Shown: positions 14,740 to 22,090 of the stretch, one piece after another
Numbering within the stretch: the stretch's first letter is position 1
Layout: every line of letters starts with the position of its first letter
DNA from: DATAXV01 sp036272915
Lineage (GTDB): Bacteria > Chloroflexota > Dormibacteria > Dormibacterales > Dormibacteraceae
NCBI GenBank assembly: GCA_036272915.1
Contig: DATAXV010000194.1
Coordinates: forward strand, 1 to 22,320
Length of the DNA stretch: 22,320 bases
Reading direction: 5' to 3'
Made by a program: the position numbers and the translations under genes
The notes under the pieces: generated by a model
Told to the model about the DNA's origin: nothing
Databases searched by the model: none
What the model saw: only the letters and a program-made list of their open reading frames with translations

Positions 14740-14768
14740 ATGCTGCGCGGGGTGACAACCCATGTCAA
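14740..14768 (-). promoter_or_regulatory. Promoter and TGACA/TGTCA inverted repeat upstream of the MetE-like gene
   Basis: On the minus strand a perfect -35 TTGACA (14768-14763), a 17-bp spacer and a weak -10 CAGCAT (14745-14740) precede the gene by about 65 bp. The -35 is one arm of the perfect inverted repeat TGACA (14753-14757)/TGTCA (14763-14767), a possible operator. The rest of the 201-bp gap (14675-14875) shows no gene. Confidence 0.45.
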
Positions 14769-14875
14769 CCGGCGGAGTGACCGGTGCGGTGGGACTGGAG
14801 ACCTGGCCCAGCCGGACGGCCAGGGCCGCCGGGAAGCGGCCGACCACGAGGCCCCGGGGTGGAACGGTCGCGCGC

Positions 14876-15196
14876 TCAGCTCGCCCCGCTCTCGGGGAGG
14901 CCGTAGTCGGAGCGGCGGTCCGCCGGCACCAGATCGAGGTAGTCGGAGTGCCGGGCGATGTAGGTCCGGACGAAGGGGCAGTCGGGCAGGACCGAGCCAC
15001 CGCGCGCCCGCACCTGGTCCAGAGCGCCGGCGACCAGGCGAGAGCCGAGACCGCGTCCGCCGAAGGCCTCGCCGACCTCGGTGTGCACGAGCGCCAGGTG
15101 CGGTCCCCGTGACCGGTAGGCGATGTGTCCGGCCAGATCCCCGTCGACGCGCAGCTCGTAGCGGCTCTGTTCGGGTACGTCCTCGACGCTGATCAC
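14876..15196 (-). CDS. Small GNAT-fold N-acetyltransferase (YidJ/NATD1-like)
   Basis: At 106 residues this is the compact GNAT type (COG2388, Acetyltransf_CG). GHIAYRSRGPHLALVHTEV precedes the acetyl-CoA loop FGGRGLGSRLVAGALDQVR (the Q/RxxGxG/A pattern as GGRGLG), then VLPDCPFVRTYIARHSDY near the C-terminus, where CPF-V-YI-RH-Y is diagnostic. The substrate of these mini-acetyltransferases is generally unknown. The GTG at 15196 has an excellent AAGGAGG about five bases upstream. It lies 61 bp after the aldo/keto reductase on the same strand and may be the last gene of that transcript. Confidence 0.87.
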   Translation of the reverse strand: MISVEDVPEQSRYELRVDGDLAGHIAYRSRGPHLALVHTEVGEAFGGRGLGSRLVAGALDQVRARGGSVLPDCPFVRTYIARHSDYLDLVPADRRSDYGLPESGAS

Positions 15197-15257
15197 GCTG
15201 CCTCCTTCGGATGCTGTGGCCGCACGGCTCCTCGACGATACGGCGGCGGGGGCCGGC

Positions 15258-16208
15258 TCAGCGGCGCGGGAGCAGCGCCGCCACCGGATTCAGAGGGCGC
15301 AGCCTCTCCGCCTCGGCCGTCAGCGCCGCGTGCTCCGCGCCGGCAAGCTCGATGTCGGCCGCGGCGACGTTCGACTCCAGCTGCTCGAGGGAGGAGGCCC
15401 CGGGTATGACCAGCACCGCGGGATGATGGAGCAGCCAGGCCAGCGAGATCTGCGACGGTGTGGCACCGTGGGCGGCCGCCAGCTCCCGGAGCAGGGCCAT
15501 CAGCGGCGCCGCGCGCCGCAGGTTCTCCCGCGCCGGGACGAAGGCCGAGCTCGCCAGGGCCACCCGTCGGATGCCGCGATGGGGCGGCGGATGGTCCTCG
15601 TCGTACCCGGCGCCGAGCATCCCCTGGGCGAGGGGCGAGGCGGCGATGACGAGCCGTTCCCGCTCCGCCGCCCAGGGCACCTGATCAGAGGCGGCGCGGC
15701 GGTGGAGCAGGTTGAACAGCACCTGATTGGCCACCACCGGCGCGCCCAGCGCGGCCTCGGCCGACCGCCAGCTGCGCAGCCCGTAGTTGCTGACCCCGAC
15801 CGAATGGACGATCCCCTGCTCCCGAGCCCGGCGCAGGCCGCTCATGACCACGGGGTCGGGCAGCGGGCTGGGCATGTGCAGCAGGTAGAGGGGGATCCGG
15901 GCCAGACCCAGCCGCTCCCGGCTGGCCCGAGCGTGGGCCACGGTCACCCGCGGCAGCGGGGCCAGAGGCAGGAACTTGGTCGTGACCAGGACCTCGTCAC
16001 GCCGCTCCCCCAGCGCCTCACCGAGAAGGCGCTCGCTCCGGCCGCCTCCGTAGCCCTCGGCGGTGTCGAAGACGGTGACGCCGAGCTCCAACGCCCGCCG
16101 CACCAGCATGCCGGAACGGGCCGGGTCCCATCCCCGCTCGCCGAACCGCATCGTGCCCAGCCCGACGCGGCTGACCCTCGGCAGCCCGTCGACGCTCAGA
16201 TAGCGCAT
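15258..16208 (-). CDS. Aldo/keto reductase
   Basis: The protein (316 residues from the ATG at 16208) is a single TIM barrel of the AKR superfamily. All four catalytic residues are visible (numbering from the TTG two codons upstream, so subtract two for this start): D50 and Y55 in VFDTAEGYGGGRSE, K80 in LVTTKF and H113 in LYLLHMP. Further landmarks are GIVHSVGVSNYG, VANQVLFNLLHR, SPLAQGMLGAGY and the late VIPGASSLEQLESN cofactor loop. It reduces an aldehyde or ketone, or oxidises an alcohol, with NAD(P)H; the substrate is unknown. The ATG is chosen over the TTG at 16214. No Shine-Dalgarno is evident. It follows the HAD gene by 30 bp and is probably in the same operon. Confidence 0.9.
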   Translation of the reverse strand: MRYLSVDGLPRVSRVGLGTMRFGERGWDPARSGMLVRRALELGVTVFDTAEGYGGGRSERLLGEALGERRDEVLVTTKFLPLAPLPRVTVAHARASRERLGLARIPLYLLHMPSPLPDPVVMSGLRRAREQGIVHSVGVSNYGLRSWRSAEAALGAPVVANQVLFNLLHRRAASDQVPWAAERERLVIAASPLAQGMLGAGYDEDHPPPHRGIRRVALASSAFVPARENLRRAAPLMALLRELAAAHGATPSQISLAWLLHHPAVLVIPGASSLEQLESNVAAADIELAGAEHAALTAEAERLRPLNPVAALLPRR

Positions 16209-16238
16209 GTCCAATCCACAATGTGAACGATATTAACA

Positions 16239-17039
16239 TCAGGTCTCGGGCAGCAGCTCCAGGATCGAGCGGACCACGAACTCCGGCTCGACGTCGCCCC
16301 TGGGGCGGTCGCCGCCCGCCACCACCAGCGCCGAGTGGAGGCCGCCGTCGCGAGCCATGCGGATATCGGTGTCGAGTCGGTCGCCGCTCATCAGACAGTC
16401 CTCGGGCCTGGCCCCGGTGCGGGCCACGGCGGCGGCCATCATCCGCGGCGAGGGCTTGCCCACCACCTCCTCCACCTCGCGGCCGGTGGTGGCCCGCAGC
16501 GCCCCCATCACCGCCGCCGTGTCGGGCCAGGGGCCGTCGGGCATGGGGCAGGCCCGGTCGGGGTTGGTGGCGATGTAGGCGGCGCCCCGCTCCAGCGCCC
16601 GGTGGGCGACCAGCAGCTTGCGGTAGGCGAGGTGCCGGTCGAAGCCGGCGACGACGCACTCGACGGCGTCGACGTCCTCGGTCAGCTCGAAGCCCTCGCC
16701 GCGCAACTGCCGCCGCAGCGGCGCCTCGGCGATGACGTGCAGGCGCCGGACGCCGCGCTCGCGCAGGCAGTCGCCGAGGAGCACGGCCGGGGTGAGGATG
16801 CAGCCCGGCGTCAGCGGCAGGCCCAGCCCCCTGAGCTTGCGCTCGTAGCCGCGGGGCGAGGTGATCGTGTTGTTGGAGAGGTAGACGATCGGCAGCCGGC
16901 GCTCGGCCAGCCGGGCCAGCGCCTCGCCGGCGCCGGGCAGCAGCCCCCGGCCCAGGTAGACGGTCCCGTCGAGGTCGAAGATGTAGCCGTCGAACCAGCG
17001 GCCCGGCCTCTGGTCAGCCACCGGCGGGCGCGCTGACAC
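16239..17039 (-). CDS. HAD-IIA (NagD-like) phosphatase
   Basis: The 266-residue protein has the HAD signatures in order. Motif I is FDLDGTVY (nucleophile D22 and acid/base D24), motif II is YLSNNT (S55), motif III is the lysine in VGKPSP, and motif IV is GDRLDTDI. A C2-type cap lies between motifs II and III, with ECVVAGFDRHLAYRKL and AAYIATNPDRACPM typical of the NagD/p-nitrophenyl phosphatase/phosphoglycolate phosphatase group. It dephosphorylates a small phosphorylated metabolite, probably a sugar or polyol phosphate. The GTG at 17039 overlaps the end of the nucleoside hydrolase gene by 26 bp; a GTG at 17021 would reduce this to 8 bp. Neither has a clear ribosome site, so translational coupling is likely. 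Confidence 0.9.
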   Translation of the reverse strand: MSARPPVADQRPGRWFDGYIFDLDGTVYLGRGLLPGAGEALARLAERRLPIVYLSNNTITSPRGYERKLRGLGLPLTPGCILTPAVLLGDCLRERGVRRLHVIAEAPLRRQLRGEGFELTEDVDAVECVVAGFDRHLAYRKLLVAHRALERGAAYIATNPDRACPMPDGPWPDTAAVMGALRATTGREVEEVVGKPSPRMMAAAVARTGARPEDCLMSGDRLDTDIRMARDGGLHSALVVAGGDRPRGDVEPEFVVRSILELLPET

Positions 17040-17910
17040 GGTCCAGGAAGAACCGCTCGAAGGCCTCCGCGTCGACCTCCAGCGCGACCTCGGGATCGCG
17101 CCGCGCCCACGACTCGCATGAGGTCGTGCTGCCCGAGGCCGGCTCCACCTCGATCCGCAGCCGGCGACCGGAGACGAGGTCGGGCCGGATCACCGCGGCC
17201 ACCGCCAGCGGATCGTGGAGATGGGTCCATCCCCGGTCGGCGAAGGGCGGGTAGCGCCGCAGCTGCTCGCCCACGGCCCGGTGGAAGTCGTCGCCCCCGG
17301 AGGCGATGCGGTCGGGCGCGTCGGTGCCGACCCTGACCCGGGTCGTCACGTCGAGCGGGATCATGTGGATCGGCGCGCCGGAGCCGAGCACGATCCGGGC
17401 CGCCTCCGGATCGCAGAGGAGGTTGTGCTCGCGCTGCGGCTCCCCCAGCGGCGTCGCCCTCCCGCCCATCAGGGTCAGGCCCGTCAGCAGCCCGGGGAGC
17501 TCGGGGGCGATGAGAAAGGCCAGCGCGACGTTGGTCAGCGGCCCGACCGCGACCAGGTGGAGCTGATGCGGCCGGCGGCGCACCTCCTCGACCAGCCACT
17601 GGGCGGCGTGGAGGGCGGGCGGAACCGGATCCAGGTCGCCCTCGTCGAGCAAGCCGGCGCCCTCGTGCCCGGCCCAGGACACGGGCTGGACCCCGTGCAG
17701 GGGCGAGCGTGCCCCGCGCAGGATGGGGACGCCGTCGAGGCCCCGGAGCCGGAGCAGCTTGCGGACCATGGCCGCGCGCAGGCTGACGTCGCCGTATACG
17801 CAGGTGACGCCCTGCAGGCTCAGCTCCGGAGAGGACAGGATCAGGGCCAGGGCCAGGCAGTCGTCGACGTCGGTCCCGATGTCGGTGTCGAGAATGATCT
17901 GAGTCGCCAT
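17014..17910 (-). CDS. Inosine-uridine-type nucleoside hydrolase
   Basis: The 298-residue protein carries the calcium-binding DTDIGTDVDD cluster at residues 8-17, the variant with two extra residues seen in part of the IU_nuc_hydro family. It also has LHLVAVGPLTNVALAF, GLTLMGGRA, EHNLLCDPEAARIVL and the late HLHDPLAVAAVI with the second-site aspartate. Such enzymes hydrolyse the N-glycosidic bond of ribonucleosides, giving base and ribose. Close relatives act on other N-ribosyl compounds, so substrate range is open. It starts four bases after the polyol dehydrogenase stop and overlaps the HAD gene at its end, placing it in the middle of a tight operon. Confidence 0.92.
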   Translation of the reverse strand: MATQIILDTDIGTDVDDCLALALILSSPELSLQGVTCVYGDVSLRAAMVRKLLRLRGLDGVPILRGARSPLHGVQPVSWAGHEGAGLLDEGDLDPVPPALHAAQWLVEEVRRRPHQLHLVAVGPLTNVALAFLIAPELPGLLTGLTLMGGRATPLGEPQREHNLLCDPEAARIVLGSGAPIHMIPLDVTTRVRVGTDAPDRIASGGDDFHRAVGEQLRRYPPFADRGWTHLHDPLAVAAVIRPDLVSGRRLRIEVEPASGSTTSCESWARRDPEVALEVDAEAFERFFLDRVSAPAGG

Positions 17911-17914
17911 CGCT

Positions 17915-19018
17915 TCAGGGCCGAAGTGTGACCTTGATCGAGTCCTTGCCGCTGGCCATGCGGTCGAAGCCCTCCTGGAAGGACGCCAGCGGCAGGTCGT
18001 GGGTGAGGATCGCGTCCATCGGCAGCTGACCCTGCCGGAGCATGTCGATGGCGATCGGGTAGCAGTAGGGGCCGAGGTGCGACCCGTGCAGGTTCAGCTC
18101 CTTGGTGTCGCCGATGACGGTCCAGTCGACGGTGACCTTCTCGCGCAAGACACTGAACTCGACGAAGGTGCCCAGCTTCCGGATCATGCGCAGGCCCTGC
18201 TCGACCGCGGCCGGATGCCCGGTCGCCTCGATGTAGGCGTCGCAGCCGTAGCCCTCGGTCAGCCGCAGGACCTCCTCGACAGCGTCGACCTTGGAGGGGT
18301 TGAAGGTGAGGTCGGCGCCACACTGCTGGGCCACCTCGAGACGGCCGTCGTTGAGGTCGAGGGCGACGACCAGGCGCGGCCCCTGGCGGTGGGCGGCGGC
18401 GATCATGCCCAGGCCCAGCGGACCGGAGCCGGCGATCACGACCACGTCGTCCAGCTGCAGCTCGGCCCGCTGCACGGCGTGGATGGAGCAGGCCAGCGGC
18501 TCGATGAAGACGGCGTGGTCGCGGGGGACGTCCTCCGGCACCACGTGGTTGATCGAGTCGGCCGGGTAGAGCAGGTAGCCGGCCATGCCTCCCGGCGTCC
18601 GGGTCCGGAAGCCGTAGATGTCGTGCTGCTGGCACATCCAGTAGCGGCCGGTGCGACAGAAGCGGCACCTCCAGCAGGGGACGATCTGCTCGGCGACGGC
18701 GACCTGGCCCAGCTCCAGGGCCGACCCGTCGACCGCTGCCGCGCCCTCGCCCATGGCCACGATCTCGCCGACGAACTCGTGGCCGGCGATGACCGGGGCC
18801 TGGCAGTAGCCGCTCCGGTGCTCGTCGCCCCAGAACAGCGCCGCCCCCTGGTAGCACTTGATGTCGCTGGCGCAGATGCCGACCGAGTGGACCCGAACCA
18901 GGACCTCGCCGGGGCCGGGGCGGGGCACCGGCATCTCCTCCAGGCGATAGTCCTCGGGACCGTGGCACACGACCGCCGGCATCGTCGCCGGCAGGCGGGT
19001 CGAGTTCTCAGCACTCAT
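17915..19018 (-). CDS. Zinc-dependent medium-chain polyol dehydrogenase, erythritol/L-threitol dehydrogenase-like
   Basis: The 367-residue protein is a medium-chain dehydrogenase. Catalytic zinc ligands are C49, H80 and E81 (VGICASD, AGHEFVGE). The structural zinc site is C115, C118, C121 and C129. The nucleotide loop is GSGPLG at 197-202, and D221 at the end of the second strand (VVALDLND) indicates NAD rather than NADP. The segments CYQGAALFWGDE, QHDIYGFRTR, EATGHPAAVEQGL and GSHLGPYCYPIAIDM closely match, from memory, the mycobacterial erythritol/L-threitol dehydrogenase (EltD) group rather than general alcohol dehydrogenases. It would oxidise a polyol to the ketose. The ATG at 19018 has AGGAG about ten bases upstream. 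It is the first gene of a four-gene operon. Confidence 0.88.
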   Translation of the reverse strand: MSAENSTRLPATMPAVVCHGPEDYRLEEMPVPRPGPGEVLVRVHSVGICASDIKCYQGAALFWGDEHRSGYCQAPVIAGHEFVGEIVAMGEGAAAVDGSALELGQVAVAEQIVPCWRCRFCRTGRYWMCQQHDIYGFRTRTPGGMAGYLLYPADSINHVVPEDVPRDHAVFIEPLACSIHAVQRAELQLDDVVVIAGSGPLGLGMIAAAHRQGPRLVVALDLNDGRLEVAQQCGADLTFNPSKVDAVEEVLRLTEGYGCDAYIEATGHPAAVEQGLRMIRKLGTFVEFSVLREKVTVDWTVIGDTKELNLHGSHLGPYCYPIAIDMLRQGQLPMDAILTHDLPLASFQEGFDRMASGKDSIKVTLRP

Positions 19019-19141
19019 GGGCACCACTCCTGGCGGTCTGCGCGGACGGGGGACAGCTCGAACATACCTGGGCCGCGAGAGCGGCGGGCCGCGGCCGACA
19101 TGAACCGAAGCCGCCCCTGGCGTGCCGGACACCGCCTCGGG

Positions 19142-19147
19142 CACAAT
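19142..19147 (+). promoter_or_regulatory. Possible -10 element of the reductoisomerase gene
   Basis: CACAAT ends exactly six bases before the ATG at 19154, the spacing seen at other apparently leaderless starts here. No ribosome site lies between them and no clear -35 is seen 17 bp upstream. Confidence 0.35.
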
Positions 19148-19153
19148 CAGGCG

Positions 19154-20632
19154 ATGCCACTGACCCACACCTTCGCCTCGACGATCTTCCCCGTCGAGAC
19201 CGTCCAGCTCCACGGCCAGCCCGAGTCCTACCTTCGCGGCGGCCGCAACCTCTTCCCCCTCCTGCCCAAGGCCCTCGCCGGGATCAAGACCATCGGCGTC
19301 ATCGGCTGGGGCTCGCAGGGTCCCGCCCAGGCCCAGAACCTGCGCGAGTCCCTGGAGGGGTCGGACATCAAGGTGGTCGTCGGCCTCCGCCCCGGCTCCC
19401 GCTCCATGGAGGCCGCCCGCAAGGCCGGCTTCACCGAGGAGAACGGCACCCTGGGCGAGATGATCGACGTCGTCGCCCAGTCCGACCTCGTCCTCCTCCT
19501 CATCGCCGACGGCGCGCTGGCCGAGCTCTACCCGGAGATCTTCGAGGCGCTCAAGCCGGGGGCGACGATCGGGCTCTCCCACGGCTTCCTGCTCGCCCAC
19601 CTCCGCAACGAGGGCGCCGACTTCCCCGAGGGCCACGACGTGATCGCCGTCTGCCCCAAGGGCATGGGTCCCTCGGTGCGCCGGCTCTACGAGCAGGGCC
19701 GGGAGGTCAACGGGGCGGGCATCAACACCAGCTTCGCCGTCGAGCGCGACGTCGACGGCCGGGCCACCGAGATCGCGCTCGCCTGGTCGGTCGGGCTGGG
19801 CGCCCCCTACACCTTCATGACCACCCTCGAGCACGAGGTCCGCTCCGACATCTTCGGCGAGCGCGCCATCCTGCTCGGTGCCGTGCACGGCATCGTCGAG
19901 AGCCTCTTCCGCAAGTACCGTTCGGAGGGCGCGGGCGAGGACGAGGCCTTCCAGCGCGCCTGCGAGAGCATCACCGGACCGATCTCCCGGACCATCTCCC
20001 ACGACGGCCTCCTCGCCATCGACGAGTACCTGAACGACGAGGGCCGGCGCGAGTTCCGCAAGGCCTACGAGGCCACCTACGCGGCGAGCAAGCCGCTGAT
20101 GGCCGAGATCTACGATGAGGTCTCCTCGGGCAACGAGATCCGCAGCGTCGTCGCCGGCACCCGCCGTCTCGCCAAGTACCCGATGCCGACCATCGACGGA
20201 AGCCGGATGTGGGCGGTCGGAGCCAGGGTGCGTGAGCGCCGCGACCAGCTGCAGACCCCGGTCGACCCTTTCACCGCCGGCGTCTTCTGCGGGACGATGA
20301 TGGCCCAGATCGACATCCTTCTCGAGAACGGCCACCCCTACTCCGAGATCGCCAACGAGTCGGTGATCGAGGCGGTCGACTCGCTCCTCCCCTACATGCA
20401 CTCCCGGGGTGTCGCCTACATGGTCGACAACTGCTCCACCACGGCCCGCCTCGGCGCTCGGAAGTGGGGACCCCGCTTCGAGGCCCAGCTCAGCCAGGTC
20501 GTCTTCCCCGAGACCGAGACCGCCGAGGAGCCGGCCGCAGAGCTGCCGGAGAGCTTCCGCGGCCACGAGATCCACGACGTGCTCCACGAGCTGGCCCAGC
20601 TCCGGCCCTCGGTCGACATCGCCGTCGTCTGA
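19154..20632 (+). CDS. ilvC: Class II (plant-type) ketol-acid reductoisomerase
   Basis: This enzyme converts 2-acetolactate or 2-aceto-2-hydroxybutyrate to the dihydroxy acid in valine, leucine and isoleucine synthesis, using NADPH and magnesium. At 492 residues it is the long class II form, not the ~340-residue class I form of most bacteria. Visible features are the nucleotide loop GVIGWGSQGPAQAQNL (49-62), SHGFLLAHL (142-150), PKGMGPSVRRLY (168-179), the metal ligands D232 and E236 in SDIFGER, and a second C-terminal knotted domain with NESVIEAVDS and VDNCSTTARLG. From memory these match the spinach and Arabidopsis chloroplast enzymes more closely than E. coli IlvC, down to the terminal AQLRPSVDIAV. 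The gene stands alone without ilvB or ilvN. Confidence 0.93.
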   Translation: MPLTHTFASTIFPVETVQLHGQPESYLRGGRNLFPLLPKALAGIKTIGVIGWGSQGPAQAQNLRESLEGSDIKVVVGLRPGSRSMEAARKAGFTEENGTLGEMIDVVAQSDLVLLLIADGALAELYPEIFEALKPGATIGLSHGFLLAHLRNEGADFPEGHDVIAVCPKGMGPSVRRLYEQGREVNGAGINTSFAVERDVDGRATEIALAWSVGLGAPYTFMTTLEHEVRSDIFGERAILLGAVHGIVESLFRKYRSEGAGEDEAFQRACESITGPISRTISHDGLLAIDEYLNDEGRREFRKAYEATYAASKPLMAEIYDEVSSGNEIRSVVAGTRRLAKYPMPTIDGSRMWAVGARVRERRDQLQTPVDPFTAGVFCGTMMAQIDILLENGHPYSEIANESVIEAVDSLLPYMHSRGVAYMVDNCSTTARLGARKWGPRFEAQLSQVVFPETETAEEPAAELPESFRGHEIHDVLHELAQLRPSVDIAVV

Positions 20633-20640
20633 CGGCGGCA

Positions 20641-20678
20641 CCGGCGCGCCCCCCAAATCGTTTTGGGAGGCGCGCCGG
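20641..20678 (+). terminator. Strong hairpin terminator after ilvC
   Basis: Eight bases after the stop codon, CCGGCGCGCCCCCCAAA pairs with TTTTGGGAGGCGCGCCGG. The arms match at 16 of 18 positions around a tiny TCG loop. It has no T-run beyond the stem, but the stem is the longest in the window. Confidence 0.75.
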
Positions 20679-20802
20679 CCGACCAGGTAACCTGCGGGGC
20701 GTTGAGGGAGGTTCGACGCCGTCCGTCCGGGGCGGCACGCGGCGGTGCGACAACGATGCTTCGTGAGCATCCGAACTCCAGTGGGCACGACGGGGCTGCC
20801 GC

Positions 20803-22051
20803 GTGAGCGAGGCCGGCCCGGCACCGGGGCCCCTGCGGCGCAATCGCGACTTCCTCTACCTCCTGCTCGGACAGCTCGTCTCCATGCTCGGCTCGTCCTT
20901 CTCCGACGTGGCGATACCGCTGGTGGCGGTGCTGACGCTGGATGCGACCGCGTTCCAGACGTCCCTGCTCCCGGTGGCCGGAGCGGTGTCCTGGTTCGGC
21001 GTCAGCCTCTTCGCCGGAGTCTGGATGGACCGGGTGTCCCGGCGACCGGTCCTGATCGCGGCGGACCTCCTTCGCGGCCTGAGCCTGCTCGCCATCCCCG
21101 TCGCCTTCGCCCTAGGCGGCCTGTCGATCGGCTTGCTCTACCTGGTCATGTTCATCGTCGGCTGGGGGTCGGTCTTCTTCCAGATCGGCTACCAGTCCTA
21201 TCTGCCCAGCCTCGTCCATTCGCGACGACCTGGTGCGGGCCAACGCGCGGCTGGCGGCGACGTACACGGTGGGCTCGGCGGCCGGACCGGCGGCGGCGGG
21301 GGCGCTGATCGACGCGTTCGGCGCACCCTTCGTGGTCCTGGCCGACGCCATCTCCTTCCTGGTCTCGGCGGCGGCGCTGTCCGCCATCAGGGCGCGGGAG
21401 ATCGTGGCGCCGGACGGCGCCGGACGGGGAAACCTTCTGCAGGGGATGCGCGACGGCTGGATCTGCGTCTGGCGGACCGTCGTGCTGAGAGTCATCGCGG
21501 TGACCAACAGCGGATTCTTCTTCGCCTACGGGATCATGACCGGCATCTCGGCCGTGTTCCAGGTCCGCGTCCTCGGCCTGTCGCCGCTGGAGATCGGCAT
21601 CATCGCCGCCGCCGGCGGAGTGGGAGGAACCATCGGCACGCTGGCGTCGTCGCCGATCGCCAGGCGGCTGTCGATCCTGCACTCCATCCGCGTCTCCGCG
21701 CTGTGCCGGGCGTTCCTCCTGGCCGGGATCCCGCTGTCCGCGCTGGACAAGTCCCTGGGTTTCGAGGTGCTGCTGGCCGTCCGCTTCGCGCTGGGCTTCG
21801 CCTGGTCCGTGTTCGCCGTCAGCCAGCTCTCGGCGCGGCAGACCTCGGTTCGACCCGGGATGCTGTCCAACGTCACCGCCATCAACAAATTCCTGACCAG
21901 GGGCGTGGGCCCGATAGGGTCGCTGGCCGGCGGTCTGCTGGCGGCGCAGCTTGGGGTGACGGACGCGCTGGTGATCGGCGCGATCGGCGGCGCGATCGGC
22001 GGGCTTCTCGTCCTCCTCCCCGCCCGGCCGCAGTCGCACCCCGCGACCTGA
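20803..22051 (+). pseudogene. DHA3-type MFS exporter gene interrupted by a frameshift
   Basis: The first frame, from the GTG at 20803, reads RRNRDFLYLLLGQLVSMLGSS and a run of MFS helices, including the loop AGVWMDRVSRRPVLIAADL (the conserved D-R-x-x-R-R/K between helices 2 and 3). It breaks after YQSYLPSLV near 21215. The family's next conserved stretch, RDDLVRANARLAATYTVGSAAGP, continues in the +1 frame to the TGA at 22049-22051 with six further helices. Together they give about 415 residues and 12 helices, normal for DHA3 drug/macrolide exporters (proton antiport in the inner membrane). One extra base (or two missing) within about 21212-21235 explains the break. Whether it is a read error or a real lesion cannot be told here. 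Confidence 0.78.
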
Positions 22052-22069
22052 CCAGGGCCCCGCGCTCGG

Positions 22070-22090
22070 CGTGGCGGTATCCTCGCCACG
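22070..22090. promoter_or_regulatory. Inverted repeat around the -10 and start of the last gene
   Basis: CGTGGCG (22070-22076) and CGCCACG (22084-22090) form a perfect 7-bp inverted repeat. Its 7-base centre contains the -10-like TATCCT (22078-22083), which ends six bases before the GTG at 22090. This could be an operator sealing a leaderless promoter, or a terminator hairpin for the MFS gene 19 bp upstream. Confidence 0.45.

Noticed and set aside
17999..19153. Plus-strand in-frame extension upstream of ilvC
   Set aside because: It is antisense to the polyol dehydrogenase. The ilvC homology begins at the ATG at 19154.
20700..20730. T-arm-like GGAGGTTCGACGCC after the ilvC terminator
   Set aside because: Flanking sequence does not fold into a cloverleaf and there is no plausible anticodon arm.
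17915..20824. 969-codon open frame on the minus strand running through ilvC
   Set aside because: Only its last 367 codons (from 19018) are the polyol dehydrogenase. The upstream part is antisense to ilvC, has a repetitive acidic/glycine composition and is a GC-bias shadow.
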